Assembly (NCBI GenBank): GCA_964471865.1
Contig: CAYYHU010000002.1
Span: 1-64,000, forward strand
Reading direction: 5' to 3'
Origin: CAYMUC01 sp964471865
Lineage (GTDB): Bacteria > Actinomycetota > Acidimicrobiia > Acidimicrobiales > Ilumatobacteraceae
Length of the DNA stretch: 64,000 nt
A program made the translations under genes and the position numbers. Each line of letters begins with the position of its first letter. Within the stretch, counting starts at the first letter, position 1. A model generated the notes under the pieces. That model worked only from the letters and a program-made list of their open reading frames with translations, had not been told where the DNA came from and ran no database searches. This document shows, one piece after another, positions 7,498-16,762 of the stretch.

Positions 7498-9477
7498 TCA
7501 GAGGGCCGCCCCCACGAGGTCAGCCACCTCGAGAGCTTGGTGAGTCGCAAAGGCCACCCGTCGGGGTGCGAACGCGTCACCGAGGAGGTGGACGTTGCGA
7601 TGGCGGCCTTTGAGTTCTCCGTACAGACCGGCCTCTGATATCGCCCCACAGGCCAACACCACCGTGTCGACCCCGTCCATGATTCGCTCCCGATCGCTGT
7701 AGACGTTGGCGAGCGTCACCGACCCGGTGCCGATGGACACGAGTCGGGTCATCGACACCATCTCGACCTTGGCCTCATCCAGTCGGGCGAGAATCGCCCC
7801 CACCGTGTACTTGCCCACCAAGGGCGAGGGTGCCGGCGTGCGGTAGATCACCGTCACTCGATGACCCAACGCTGCCAGGTGATCCGCCACCGCCAACGGT
7901 GCAGCCCGGTCGTCCTCGGACACGACCAGAACGTGGCCGTTGATGACTCGCCGCCCCGAGAGCGCCTCGGCGGCTGTCATGACGTGTTCAGCGTCGACGC
8001 CAGGAACCTCAGGTCGACGGGGTACTGCACCCGTGGCCACCGCCACCACGTCGAAGTTTTCGGCGAGCACCGAATCGGCAGTGGCGGTGATTCCCGTGCG
8101 TACTGTGACTCCGGCACGCTCGAGTCGTCGCTGCTGAAAATCGATCCACCGGGCGTAATGAGCGTTGGACCGAGCCCGCGCCGCAACCGCGAGTTGGCCA
8201 CCGAGAGAATCCGATGCTTCCCACAACTCGACGTAATGGCCTCGTTCCGCGGTGATCCCGGCGAGTTCGAGCCCCGCTGGACCACCTCCGATCACCAGGA
8301 CTCGTTGCGCTGCCACTCGCGATGGCGCCGGTCGTGTCTCTCGACCAGCGATCGGATTGGACGCACACGCAAAGCCCAGGCCTTCTACGAGTTTGCGGTC
8401 GATGCACTCGTTGAAGCCCATACAGGGGCGGATCTCATCGATGCGTCCCGACAGCACCTTGGACGCGAACTCGGCATCAGCCACGGTGGCCCGGGCCGTA
8501 CCGACGAGATCGGCATAGCCGGCCGCGAGGATCTCCTCCACGGTTTCAGGACGCGAGACCCGTCCCACGTACACCACGGGCAGGTCGGTGGCGGTGCGGG
8601 CCTGCCCGCACATCGCCGCCCACTCACCATCGGCGTAGGACCCGACCTGGATGTAGGTCACCCGACCCCAGTTGTTGCCGACGTCGAGACTGAAGTAGTC
8701 GACTGTCCCCTCCGCGGTGAACGCGGCCATGACCCGCTGGAGTTCATCGAGGCCGTAGCCGCCGTCGATCATTTCATCCAGACAGAGCCGCAACCCGAGC
8801 GTCACGGGTCGACCAGCACGTTCGCGAATGCTCTCCACCACCTCACGAAGGAATCGCCGGCGACCTTCGAGGTCACCGCCGTAGCCGTCATCGCGGCGGT
8901 TCGTCAGCGGGGACAAGAACCATTGGAGGAGATCGTCATGGTTGGCATGAAGTTCGATCGCATCGACACCCGCGTCGATGGCGATCGCTGCCGATTCGCC
9001 GTATTCGGTGATCAGCCAGGAGATCTCGTCGAGGTCGAGAGCATGAGGAATGCGGTGATCGAAGTATCCCGACAACGTGGAAGACGGCGCCGAGGGCATG
9101 CCGCCCTGGAGGACCATCTGCGCGGACAGGTAGCCGCCAGCACCATGGACGCGTGACGCGAGTTCACCGAGACGCTCCCGATACCGGGGATGCCGGAAAA
9201 TGCCGGGGCCCATCGCCCCGACTCCGGTGGGTTCGAACCCCGGGATGAGCGGGTTGCCCACGAACTGGGGACCACCCCCGACCCACTGCATGCCGCCGTG
9301 GACCTTGGCGACCCAGTACGCGGCGAGCAACTCGAACTGGTCGGGTGAACCCAGAAGCGATCCCGCACCGCCCGAGTGAGGAGGCACCACGAGGCGATGG
9401 TCCAGATTCATCGTTCCCACCTGCAACGGTTGGGTGACGAGCGCTCCGCTGAGGGAAGTCTGCGCAGTGATAGTCAT
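7498..9477 (-). CDS. NADH:flavin oxidoreductase / 2,4-dienoyl-CoA reductase-type enzyme (FMN, 4Fe-4S, FAD)
   Basis: A 659-residue old-yellow-enzyme fusion. The N-terminal TIM barrel contains GYGGDLEGRRRFLREVVESIRE and the FMN region DLVGTARA. Cysteine ligands for a [4Fe-4S] cluster follow as CMGFNECIDR and GFACASNP around residues 345-370. The C-terminal FAD/NAD(P) domain shows VLVIGGGPAGLELAGI. This layout matches 2,4-dienoyl-CoA reductase and bile-acid enoate reductases, which reduce C=C bonds conjugated to a carbonyl. It is the first gene of the minus-strand operon running to 3123, with GGGGGA just upstream of the start. It probably reduces an enone intermediate. Confidence 0.88.
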   Translation of the reverse strand: MTITAQTSLSGALVTQPLQVGTMNLDHRLVVPPHSGGAGSLLGSPDQFELLAAYWVAKVHGGMQWVGGGPQFVGNPLIPGFEPTGVGAMGPGIFRHPRYRERLGELASRVHGAGGYLSAQMVLQGGMPSAPSSTLSGYFDHRIPHALDLDEISWLITEYGESAAIAIDAGVDAIELHANHDDLLQWFLSPLTNRRDDGYGGDLEGRRRFLREVVESIRERAGRPVTLGLRLCLDEMIDGGYGLDELQRVMAAFTAEGTVDYFSLDVGNNWGRVTYIQVGSYADGEWAAMCGQARTATDLPVVYVGRVSRPETVEEILAAGYADLVGTARATVADAEFASKVLSGRIDEIRPCMGFNECIDRKLVEGLGFACASNPIAGRETRPAPSRVAAQRVLVIGGGPAGLELAGITAERGHYVELWEASDSLGGQLAVAARARSNAHYARWIDFQQRRLERAGVTVRTGITATADSVLAENFDVVAVATGAVPRRPEVPGVDAEHVMTAAEALSGRRVINGHVLVVSEDDRAAPLAVADHLAALGHRVTVIYRTPAPSPLVGKYTVGAILARLDEAKVEMVSMTRLVSIGTGSVTLANVYSDRERIMDGVDTVVLACGAISEAGLYGELKGRHRNVHLLGDAFAPRRVAFATHQALEVADLVGAAL

Positions 9478-9585
9478 GACGTCGATCCCCCCGACGATCT
9501 CAGGTCTGATTGCGGTGAGAACGACAGCCGAGCCACCGCATCAGACATCGTGTCGCTACCGATCGATGATCATGGCGAGGTACCG

Positions 9586-9603
9586 ACATAACAGATGTTA
9601 CGT
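9586..9603. promoter_or_regulatory. Operator-like palindrome in the divergent promoter region
   Basis: ACATAACAGATGTTACGT is an 18-bp inverted repeat with one mismatched pair and a GA centre. It lies 108 bp upstream of the flavin oxidoreductase start and 130 bp upstream of the divergent SDR start. The size and symmetry suit a TetR-type regulator, but no regulator gene is adjacent. Confidence 0.5.
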
Positions 9604-9732
9604 CATGAGCGGATCGGGCGCCATCGACGTGGGGACTCGAACCGTGGCGTTCGTCGATCCGTGATGCCACGGCGTCGCACCGACGTCGCGCCGTCACGGT
9701 AGCGGCGCGAACCCTCGGGATAGGGTGCATCC

Positions 9733-10524
9733 ATGAGCGATTCCCCAGCGTCCTATCCCGCCCCCGGCGAGCTGTACTCCCTCGATGGCCAGGTGGCCGT
9801 GGTGACCGGAGGCGGGCGAGGAATCGGCGAGGGGATCGCCCGCTCCCTCGCCAGTGCCGGTGCCGCGATCGCGGTTGCCGCTCGCCGCGTGGACGAGATC
9901 GAGGCGGTTGCAGCATCGATCCGAGCCTCCGGTGGACGCGCCATCGCCGTACCCACCGATGTGACCGATCCCGAAGCCCTCGAGAACCTGGCGCGTCGCG
10001 CCAACGATGAACTCGGTCCCCTCACGATCTGGATCAACAACGCGGGAGGATCCAGCGCCCGGGTTCCGCTCACCGAACTGTCCCGCGACGAGTGGCTCCG
10101 CACCATGGAACTGAACTTGACCTCGGTCTGGGACGGAATCGTCACCGCGGCTCGCCATATGGACACCGGTTCGATCATCAACATCTCCTCGGGGGCGGGC
10201 ACCGGTCCCGTCCCGGGGAGTGGTCATTACGGGGCCGCCAAGGCCGGAGTGAACTCGCTCACGATGACCGCCTCGGCCGAGCTCGCTCCTCGTATCCGTG
10301 TCAACGGAATCGCACCGGGTCTGGTCCCCACCGAAATCGTCGCTCGAGCTCTGGGCGTCGAGGACGGCGATTTCTCACAGGTCGAAAAGACCTGGGGTAT
10401 TCCGATGGGACGCCTCGGCACTCCCCTCGACATCGGGGCGGCAGCGGTCTTTTTGTGTTCGCCCGCCGCCTCCTGGATCACCGGGGAAACGCTGCGCGTG
10501 GGTGGAGGCGCCAAACCCCGCTGA
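9733..10524 (+). CDS. Short-chain dehydrogenase/reductase
   Basis: A 263-residue classical SDR. Cofactor motif TGGGRGIGEG near residue 26, NNAGG near residue 100, a catalytic Ser in NISSGAG and YGAAK near residue 163. The C-terminus RVGGGAKPR replaces the usual VDGG ending and is shared with the SDR at 46789-47559, marking a distinct subfamily. Divergent from the flavin oxidoreductase operon and likely under the same operator at 9586. It probably oxidises an alcohol or reduces a ketone in the same pathway. The substrate is unknown. Confidence 0.88.
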   Translation: MSDSPASYPAPGELYSLDGQVAVVTGGGRGIGEGIARSLASAGAAIAVAARRVDEIEAVAASIRASGGRAIAVPTDVTDPEALENLARRANDELGPLTIWINNAGGSSARVPLTELSRDEWLRTMELNLTSVWDGIVTAARHMDTGSIINISSGAGTGPVPGSGHYGAAKAGVNSLTMTASAELAPRIRVNGIAPGLVPTEIVARALGVEDGDFSQVEKTWGIPMGRLGTPLDIGAAAVFLCSPAASWITGETLRVGGGAKPR

Positions 10525-10585
10525 GTCGACATCGACGGTCGACATCACCGACATGATGAGGCCGTCGACACCCAAGGAGACATCC

Positions 10586-11365
10586 ATGAAGATCAGCGAA
10601 CTCTTCGACGTCACGGGCAAGACGGCCGTGGTGACCGGAGGGTCCCGAGGCATCGGAGCGATGATCGCTCACGGACTCGTGGCCAATGGGGTCCATGTGA
10701 TCATCACCGCCCGCAAGGCCGATGCCTGCGATGAGACGGCTCGCGAACTCGCCCGGATCGGACGATGCACCTCGATACCCGGTGATCTGTCCTCGAGTTC
10801 GGGAATCCAGGAGTTCGTGACACGCCTGTCCGACGAGGTCGACGGTCTGGACATCCTCGTCAACAACGCTGGAGCGACGTGGGGTGCGCCCCTCGAGGAG
10901 TTTCCCGAATCAGGTTTCGACAAGGTCCTCGACATCAACCTCAAGGCTCCCTTTCTGCTCACCCAAGCCCTCGTGCCGTTCTTGGAGAAGCGAGCTGATA
11001 GCGCCGATCCGGCGAGAGTGATCATGATCGGCTCCGTCGACGGCATCCGCGTCCCCGCGACACCCAGTTGGTCGTATTCGGCATCCAAGGCCGGGGTCCA
11101 CATGCTGACGCGACACTTGGCTCGAACCTTGCTCGAACGCCACATCACCGTCAACGCCATCGCCCCAGGACCCTTCGAGTCCAAGATGATGTCGTTCCTG
11201 CTCGACGATCCCGTCGCACGCGAGGGTGTGGCGCGCAGCGTGCCGATGGGGCGCATCGGCACCCCTGAAGACATGGCTGGCGCCACCCTGTTCCTGGTCA
11301 GCCGCGCCGGTTCCTATCTCACCGGTGCCGTGATTCCCGTCGATGGTGGGGTCGCGGAGATCTGA
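10586..11365 (+). CDS. Short-chain dehydrogenase (3-oxoacyl-ACP reductase-like)
   Basis: A 259-residue classical SDR with TGGSRGIG near residue 15, NNAGA, MIGSVDG with the catalytic Ser, YSASK with Tyr/Lys, NAIAPGPFESKM, and a VDGG ending. The ATG at 10586 is chosen over a longer in-frame extension because AAGGAGA lies 5 nt upstream and the Rossmann strand begins directly afterwards. It follows the preceding SDR by 61 bp in the same direction, so the two are probably one operon. Typical role: NAD(P)-linked oxidation or reduction of a secondary alcohol/ketone. Confidence 0.87.
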   Translation: MKISELFDVTGKTAVVTGGSRGIGAMIAHGLVANGVHVIITARKADACDETARELARIGRCTSIPGDLSSSSGIQEFVTRLSDEVDGLDILVNNAGATWGAPLEEFPESGFDKVLDINLKAPFLLTQALVPFLEKRADSADPARVIMIGSVDGIRVPATPSWSYSASKAGVHMLTRHLARTLLERHITVNAIAPGPFESKMMSFLLDDPVAREGVARSVPMGRIGTPEDMAGATLFLVSRAGSYLTGAVIPVDGGVAEI

Positions 11366-11444
11366 CGGGATCTCCACATCAACGAGGAGTCCCGCTGGTC
11401 TCCGGGATCGCTGCGGACGAGGGGCGCCAGGGTACGGTGCGCTC

Positions 11445-12104
11445 ATGGCCACGCCCTTCGATCTCGATCAGACCGACCATCTCCTCACCACGACTCGAGC
11501 CGTCCGCAAACGTCTCGATCTCGATCGGGCTGTTCCCCATGACCTCATTCTCGACTGCGTGCGCATCGCCACGCAGGGGCCGGCGGGTGGGAACGTGCAG
11601 CGCTGGAGATGGATGATCGTCGACGATCCCGATCGCAAAGCCGGTATCGCCGATCTCTATCGACGGGCCTACGCCCCCTACATCGAGGCTCAACGCAGCG
11701 CTGTCGGCGAGGTCGGTCGCACCGATGCCGATGGAATCATGGCGTCTTCGGATCATCTCGCCCAGGTCCTCGACCGTGTTCCGGCGATGGTGATCCCCTG
11801 CATGCTCGGACGCCCCGAGACCGACGCAACCCAGGGCGCACTCGCAGGCTGGTACGGCTCGATCCTGCCCGCAGTGTGGAGTTTCATGCTCGCCGCGCGT
11901 AGCCGCAGCCTCGGAACGGCATGGACCACTCTGCATCTGGCCTATGAGCGCGAAGCCGCGGAAATCCTCGACATCCCCGACACCGTGAGCCAGGTGGCGA
12001 TGACTCCCGTGGCCTTTTACACCGGCGACGATTTCAAGCCTGGCAAGCGGCGACCCGCCGAGGAGATCACCTATCTCAACTCGTGGAAACGTCAGTTGGG
12101 CTGA
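11445..12104 (+). CDS. Nitroreductase family protein (FMN)
   Basis: A 219-residue nitroreductase-fold protein. It shows the N-terminal TTRAVRKRLDLDRAVP element, an FMN-contacting ATQGPAGGNVQRWRW segment, LPAVWSFMLAARSRSLGTAWTT in the dimer core and a C-terminal GDDFKPGKRRPAEEI loop. The start at 11445 is set by family alignment. Members use FMN to reduce nitro groups, quinones or enones, or act as dehydrogenases; which applies here is unclear. Its stop overlaps the convergent amidohydrolase gene by 13 bp. Confidence 0.83.
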   Translation: MATPFDLDQTDHLLTTTRAVRKRLDLDRAVPHDLILDCVRIATQGPAGGNVQRWRWMIVDDPDRKAGIADLYRRAYAPYIEAQRSAVGEVGRTDADGIMASSDHLAQVLDRVPAMVIPCMLGRPETDATQGALAGWYGSILPAVWSFMLAARSRSLGTAWTTLHLAYEREAAEILDIPDTVSQVAMTPVAFYTGDDFKPGKRRPAEEITYLNSWKRQLG

Positions 12105-13855
12105 GAGCGGACCAACCGCCCTGGACGCCGACCCGTGTCGGCGTCATTGCGACGGGTGATCTGCCCGGCGCAGACCGTGGCGACATAGCCCGTCACCGGT
12201 TGGATCAACCGAGTACCGCCCGCAGGAAGGTCGTGATGCGCCACCGGCGGCGCCACGCGTAGAGCCTCGTGGTCGATGACGTTCAGATCGGCGCGTAAGC
12301 CCACCTGAAGCGCACCTCGATCCATGAAGCCGTACATCTCGGCATTGCGGCGGGTCTGTTTGTGAACGAGGAATTCGAGACCGAGGCGTTCACCTCGGGT
12401 GCGATCGCGAGTCCAGAACGTCAACTGGGTGGTGGGCATCGTGGCGTCACAGATCAACGTGACATGCGCGCCAGCATCACTGAGTCCGGTGACGGTGTCG
12501 GGATGGCTGAGCATCTCCCGCAACACGTTCATGCGGGCATGCAGATCCGCGGTGCTGAGCGACGCGAACCGTCGACCGTCGTGGGAGATGTAGAAGTCGT
12601 AGAGCGCGTCCAACACGTCGACACCTGCTGCGGCCGCCTGCTCTCCCAGTGACCGCTCCCGGGGTGCCTCGAGATCGAGGTCGTCATCGAGGGGGTACAG
12701 CAATGCCGCGGCTCGGCGGAACAATCCGTAGACGTTCTCCATCGAACCAGGAGCCTCAGGACGGACATCGGATTCGGACATGATCGCAGCGCGAACCTCG
12801 GCTCGGGCCATCTCTCGGGCTCGTTCAGCCACGGGAAGATGCGCCAACGCCATATAGGTGGGTCGCCGCATGAAGGCGTGATACGCGCTCAAGCCGGTGA
12901 GAAAACCGATCGGCCGTGACGAGACCTGGGGTCGCAACCGGGCGCCCTGTGCGTTCGCAACCTCTGTCGCGGCGAGCAGTTGTCGCCACAGATCCGGATC
13001 GAAGTCCGGGGATTGCACGAGAGTGAAAGTGACGGGCCGCTGAGAGGCAAGAGCGACACGGGTCATCAACTCGTGTTCGGCCTCCGGCGTCGTGCGCTCC
13101 CCTCCCAAAGCGGTGAGCGCGCCCACCGTTCCGGCGGGAATCATCTCGAAGACCCCTCGTCGCGATGCCGCCATCGCCTCGCCGATCGCGAGAAGCTCGG
13201 TATCAGCTGCGAAGGTTCCTGGAACCGGGGTGCCCCACAACGAACGATGCCCCACCGTTCGGGAGGTGGTGAAACCGACTGCACCCGCCTCGAGGCCTTC
13301 GCGAACCAGTCGGGCCATCGTGGCGAGTTCCTCGGCGTTGGCATCGACATCGTCGACGCCACGCTCCCCCATCACATAGGCCCGAAGGGCCCCATGGGGA
13401 ATCTGAGCGGCCACGTCGAGTGAGTAGCGACGGGTGGCGAGGTAGTCCATGTACTCGGGGAACGACTCCCATCGACCCCAGTCGATTCCTTCGTACAACG
13501 CCGTACCGGGAATGTCTTCGACACCCTCCATGAGCTCGATCAGCTCACGCTCTCGGCCCGGTCGCACCGGGGCGAAACCCACACCACAGTTCCCCATCAC
13601 CACGGTGGTGACGCCATTGGAGAACGAAGGATCCAGCGTGTCGTCCCAGGACACCTGACCGTCGTAGTGCGTGTGGACATCGACCCAGCCCGGGGTCACG
13701 AGAGCACCGTCGGCATCCACCACCTCGCGCGCCAAGGCGGTGATGGAGCCTCCGACTTCGACGATTTGGCCCCCTTCGAGAGCGATGTCACCGGTGAACG
13801 CCGGTTGTCCGGTCCCGTCCACGATGGTTCCGCCACGGATGATCACGTCGTACAC
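12092..13855 (-). CDS. N-acyl-D-amino-acid deacylase-type amidohydrolase
   Basis: A 587-residue amidohydrolase of the D-aminoacylase group. The N-terminal beta-domain YDVIIRGGTIVDGTG is followed by the metal site DVHTHYDGQ near residue 64, NGVTTVVMGNCGVGFAP near residue 85, and LRADLNVIDHEAL near the C-terminus. The long insert with GALRAYVMGERG is typical of this branch. The GTG at 13855 is preferred because GAAGGAG lies 5 nt upstream and the family starts there. Family members hydrolyse N-acyl-D-amino acids, but many homologues in catabolic clusters act on other amides. The substrate is uncertain. Confidence 0.82.
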   Translation of the reverse strand: MYDVIIRGGTIVDGTGQPAFTGDIALEGGQIVEVGGSITALAREVVDADGALVTPGWVDVHTHYDGQVSWDDTLDPSFSNGVTTVVMGNCGVGFAPVRPGRERELIELMEGVEDIPGTALYEGIDWGRWESFPEYMDYLATRRYSLDVAAQIPHGALRAYVMGERGVDDVDANAEELATMARLVREGLEAGAVGFTTSRTVGHRSLWGTPVPGTFAADTELLAIGEAMAASRRGVFEMIPAGTVGALTALGGERTTPEAEHELMTRVALASQRPVTFTLVQSPDFDPDLWRQLLAATEVANAQGARLRPQVSSRPIGFLTGLSAYHAFMRRPTYMALAHLPVAERAREMARAEVRAAIMSESDVRPEAPGSMENVYGLFRRAAALLYPLDDDLDLEAPRERSLGEQAAAAGVDVLDALYDFYISHDGRRFASLSTADLHARMNVLREMLSHPDTVTGLSDAGAHVTLICDATMPTTQLTFWTRDRTRGERLGLEFLVHKQTRRNAEMYGFMDRGALQVGLRADLNVIDHEALRVAPPVAHHDLPAGGTRLIQPVTGYVATVCAGQITRRNDADTGRRPGRLVRSQPN

Positions 13856-14030
13856 GTCGCACTCCTTCGGGTCACCCGTGACGCTACTTCCAGATGCGCA
13901 GCACCTCGCCATCAGACGGACCGGTGCCACCACGATCGGGGTGAGGCTCCCCGAGCTCGTGGGATCGCGTCATCTGCTACCGCTATGCCCAGGCGTGGTG
14001 TTCGTCGATGACCTTGGGCACACTGACCCG

Positions 14031-14594
14031 ATGTCAGACATCGTCACCCCATCTCGCCCCCGGCGTGTCGGCCTCGCGTTTACGGGCCTCGTCGCTGTCA
14101 CCGTGGCAGTCCTGGGAGCCTGCAGTACCGATCCGCCTCTCGACGATGCTGCGGTCGTCACGGTGGATCTCGTTTCTCAGGACACTCGACTCTCCACCGC
14201 TGACGGCACCGGCGAAGTCATCTACGGCTGGAACCATCTCGCAGGCACCGGGGTGATCGAGTCCCCGGGTTCCCAAGACCGCCTCGCCGAGTTCTCGAGT
14301 GTGGCTGTCGACATGCTCGGTCAAGTCAACTACCTCGATGGCAACGGCCCCTTCGACGGCTTCATCACCTTCACCTTCGGGGACGGTTCCACCCTTGCCG
14401 TTGCGATGCTGGGCCGCGCTCGGGCGGCCACCGACACCAGCGATGCCAGTTTCAGTGCTGACCTCGATGTACTGGGAGGAACGGGACGTCTTGCCGGGGT
14501 CACCGGTGTCGGACGGTTCGAAGGTTCACGAACCGCCGTTCTCGGATCTCCGGTTCAAGCCCGTTTCCATCTCTCGCTCGACCCACTGAACTGA
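14031..14594 (+). CDS. Putative lipoprotein with allene-oxide-cyclase-like beta barrel
   Basis: 187 residues. The signal sequence has Arg residues, a hydrophobic core (GLAFTGLVAVTVAVLG) and a lipobox ending GACS, so it is likely a membrane-anchored lipoprotein. The mature part is beta-rich and repeats glycine-turn patterns (GNGPFDGFITFTFGDGS, LGGTGRLAGVTGVGRFEGS) seen in allene-oxide-cyclase-like/dirigent barrels. The barrel assignment is tentative and no catalytic function is implied. It is monocistronic and ends at a strong hairpin. Confidence 0.6.
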   Translation: MSDIVTPSRPRRVGLAFTGLVAVTVAVLGACSTDPPLDDAAVVTVDLVSQDTRLSTADGTGEVIYGWNHLAGTGVIESPGSQDRLAEFSSVAVDMLGQVNYLDGNGPFDGFITFTFGDGSTLAVAMLGRARAATDTSDASFSADLDVLGGTGRLAGVTGVGRFEGSRTAVLGSPVQARFHLSLDPLN

Positions 14595-14600
14595 CCCACT

Positions 14601-14638
14601 GGTGTCGAGGCCCCTGATCGCCAGGGTGCCTCGACACC
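14601..14638. terminator. Bidirectional terminator hairpin
   Basis: Perfect 11-bp arms GGTGTCGAGGC / GCCTCGACACC, with a second small stem (CCCTG/CAGGG) inside the loop. It lies between the stops of the convergent lipoprotein and superoxide dismutase genes. Confidence 0.75.
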
Positions 14639-14697
14639 GGAGTCCTCTCAACGCCCCACAGCCCGGGGGCATGTCGGCCTGATCCTCGGCGTCAGGA

Positions 14698-15312
14698 TCA
14701 GTGCGCCAAAGCCACCGAGCGGACGGCGTCGAACCGCTGCGCAACGTCGTTCCAGTTGGCGATATTCCATACCGCCGAGACGAAGTCTGCTTTGACGTTG
14801 CGGTACTGCAGGTAATAGGCGTGCTCCCAGGAGTCGATCACGAACAGCGGGGTCGAACCCTGTGAGACGTTGCTCTGGTGGTCGTAGATCTGTTCGACGA
14901 TGAGCCGCTGTCCCAAGGGGTCCCAGGCCAACACGCCCCAACCACTGCCCTGGACGCCCAGGGTCGCGGCGGTCAGTTGTTGACGCATCCGGACAAAGGA
15001 CCCGAAATGTTCGACGATCGCGGCGGCCAAATCTCCCTCGGGTTCACCGCCGCCATCAGGTGACAGGTTCGTCCAGAACACCGAATGCAGAACGTGGCCA
15101 GACATGTGGAAGGCCAAGTTCTTCTCCAACATGTTGATGGTCGAGAAGTCTTCACCGGCACGAGCCGACGCCAATGCCTCCAGGGTGTCATTGGCACCTT
15201 TGACATACGCCGCGTGGTGCTTACTGTGATGCAGCTCCATCACCTCGGCGGAGCAATGGGGTTCGAGAGCGCCGTAGTCATAGGCGAGCTCGGGCAGAAC
15301 GAATGTGGACAT
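14698..15312 (-). CDS. sodA: Superoxide dismutase (Fe/Mn family)
   Basis: A 204-residue Fe/Mn superoxide dismutase converting superoxide to H2O2 and O2. Metal ligands are in place: His in LHHSKHHAAYV near residue 28, His in HMSGHVLHSVFW near residue 75, and Asp and His in IDSWEHAYYLQYRN near residue 160. The start at 15312 is preferred because GGAGG lies 7 nt upstream and the MSTFVLPELAYDYGALEP beginning is canonical. Whether it uses Fe or Mn cannot be decided from sequence. No signal peptide, so cytoplasmic. Confidence 0.93.
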   Translation of the reverse strand: MSTFVLPELAYDYGALEPHCSAEVMELHHSKHHAAYVKGANDTLEALASARAGEDFSTINMLEKNLAFHMSGHVLHSVFWTNLSPDGGGEPEGDLAAAIVEHFGSFVRMRQQLTAATLGVQGSGWGVLAWDPLGQRLIVEQIYDHQSNVSQGSTPLFVIDSWEHAYYLQYRNVKADFVSAVWNIANWNDVAQRFDAVRSVALAH

Positions 15313-15371
15313 GACTGAACCTCCGTAGGGGGGTGGTACGGACCCTTCGATGTTCGCGCATGGCGTCGGGG

Positions 15372-16070
15372 TCATGCCCGTCGAGCGCGCCAACCAGGAC
15401 GTTCGTGGTCGTCGGAGAACCGTCGCCCGTCGAAGTAGGTCGGCGAAGTATCAGGGCGCCCCCGACGTGATGTCCATCTCCATGTCAGTGAATAACGCGC
15501 CGCAGTGTGGCCCTTCACCTTGGGGATGCCATGAAGCCACTCTCGTTGACACGCGCCCCCCATGACGATCAGATCGCCTCCACCAAGGTCAACGACTCGA
15601 TCCTGAGGCCCGTGACCGGCGCTGAGACGTGGCTCTCGTGCTTGGGTGATCGGACGCAGAACGAAAGGTCGTGGTCGTCCGATGACGACGATGGCGATGA
15701 GAGTCTCATCGAGCCAGCGCAGTTGCCGATCGCGATGCAGACCTTGGAAGTCGTCCCCGGTTCGGTACCACAGCGCCGTGACGCCATCGAAACGAACCCG
15801 GTAGCGGGCGTCGAGCCACCGGGTGAGAGGGGCCATATCAGGATCGTTACGGGCGTCGAGACGGGTGCCGAGGCGCTGTTCGGCGCGGTAGCGGTCGTAT
15901 CGCAACACCTCACCCTGAGCCCAGTCCAAACCGGGTGCTCGTTCACGGGCCCACCGGTTCGCCCCCATCCACCAGCCCCGGCGGATCTCCACGAAGGAGT
16001 CATCACCCAGGTCGAGACGTTCGGGTTCTGAATCTGGCGACGCGATTTCCGACATCGACACAGCCCTCAT
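15372..16070 (-). CDS. AlkB-like Fe(II)/2-oxoglutarate dioxygenase
   Basis: About 232 residues. The jelly-roll iron site is visible as GLHRDRQ (H-x-D) near residue 130, with the distal His in WLHGIPKVKGHTAARYSLTWR, where Arg residues bind 2-oxoglutarate. GWWMGANRWARERAPGLDWAQGE resembles the AlkB N-terminus. AlkB homologues remove alkyl lesions from DNA or RNA bases by oxidation. The start could be ATG 16070 or 16055. It lies just upstream of sodA on the same strand, so the pair may be a stress-response unit. Confidence 0.82.
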   Translation of the reverse strand: MRAVSMSEIASPDSEPERLDLGDDSFVEIRRGWWMGANRWARERAPGLDWAQGEVLRYDRYRAEQRLGTRLDARNDPDMAPLTRWLDARYRVRFDGVTALWYRTGDDFQGLHRDRQLRWLDETLIAIVVIGRPRPFVLRPITQAREPRLSAGHGPQDRVVDLGGGDLIVMGGACQREWLHGIPKVKGHTAARYSLTWRWTSRRGRPDTSPTYFDGRRFSDDHERPGWRARRA

Positions 16071-16153
16071 GTTTCCAGGATCGCCACCAGACACCCCGTC
16101 ACCAGAGTCCACTGTCCCAGCCCCCGTCACCCGAGAGACGGTGTCGGCCCGAT

Positions 16154-16762
16154 ATGGCTGCTCCCTACCGTGCGCGGGTGGGTAGTCACCGACACCGATT
16201 CGGGATCGGCCCCGGGGCCGTGGCCGTGATGATCGGGCTCACCATGGGATGCTCATCGGGGACGAATGATCGCATGCCTGGTCTCTCTGACACTTCTCGG
16301 GTCACCACGTCGACTCCGAGTTCTGACCGGACCTCCTCAGCAATGACGGACGGACGTTCCCGTTGGCGAACAGTTCGTCTCATCGACCGGATGAGGTGGG
16401 CCGAATCCGTCGTGGGTGCGTTGGGGTCCTGGTGGCAGATCTCTGAACTCGCCGCGGGTGAGATAGAACTGCAGCGCCTTCGTCTCGACCTCGATGCCGA
16501 TGCTCGCAGCCGAGGACTTCGGGTTCCCGAACCCGAACCGGGTCGGATCGTCTCGGTGGAGGTCGAACTCGAAGCCCGTTACGACACGCTCATGACCCGG
16601 GGGCGTCGATCTCGCGATGATGCCCGCCATGTCGCTCGGGCCGCGATCGACGCGATCCACGCATGGCTCATCAACACCTCGGCGTCAACCGTCGAGGATC
16701 GTCAACGATCCGATCAGATCGCCCGCGAACTCATCGCGATCAGGGAGAATCTCCCACGGTGA
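16154..16762 (+). CDS. Hypothetical lipoprotein, helical/charged
   Basis: 202 residues with a signal peptide (FGIGPGAVAVMIGLTMG) and lipobox MGCSSG, so probably lipid-anchored. A Ser/Thr-rich linker follows, then a strongly charged helical domain (IELQRLRLDLDADARSRG, RSRDDARHVARAAIDAIHAW). I do not recognise a family. Its 3' end overlaps the convergent HPF-fusion gene by 23 bp. Confidence 0.55.
   Translation: MAAPYRARVGSHRHRFGIGPGAVAVMIGLTMGCSSGTNDRMPGLSDTSRVTTSTPSSDRTSSAMTDGRSRWRTVRLIDRMRWAESVVGALGSWWQISELAAGEIELQRLRLDLDADARSRGLRVPEPEPGRIVSVEVELEARYDTLMTRGRRSRDDARHVARAAIDAIHAWLINTSASTVEDRQRSDQIARELIAIRENLPR

Noticed and set aside
9630..9660. GGGGACTCGAACC resembling the reverse complement of a tRNA T-arm
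   Set aside because: Only the T-arm-like string is present; no acceptor or anticodon stem could be found nearby.
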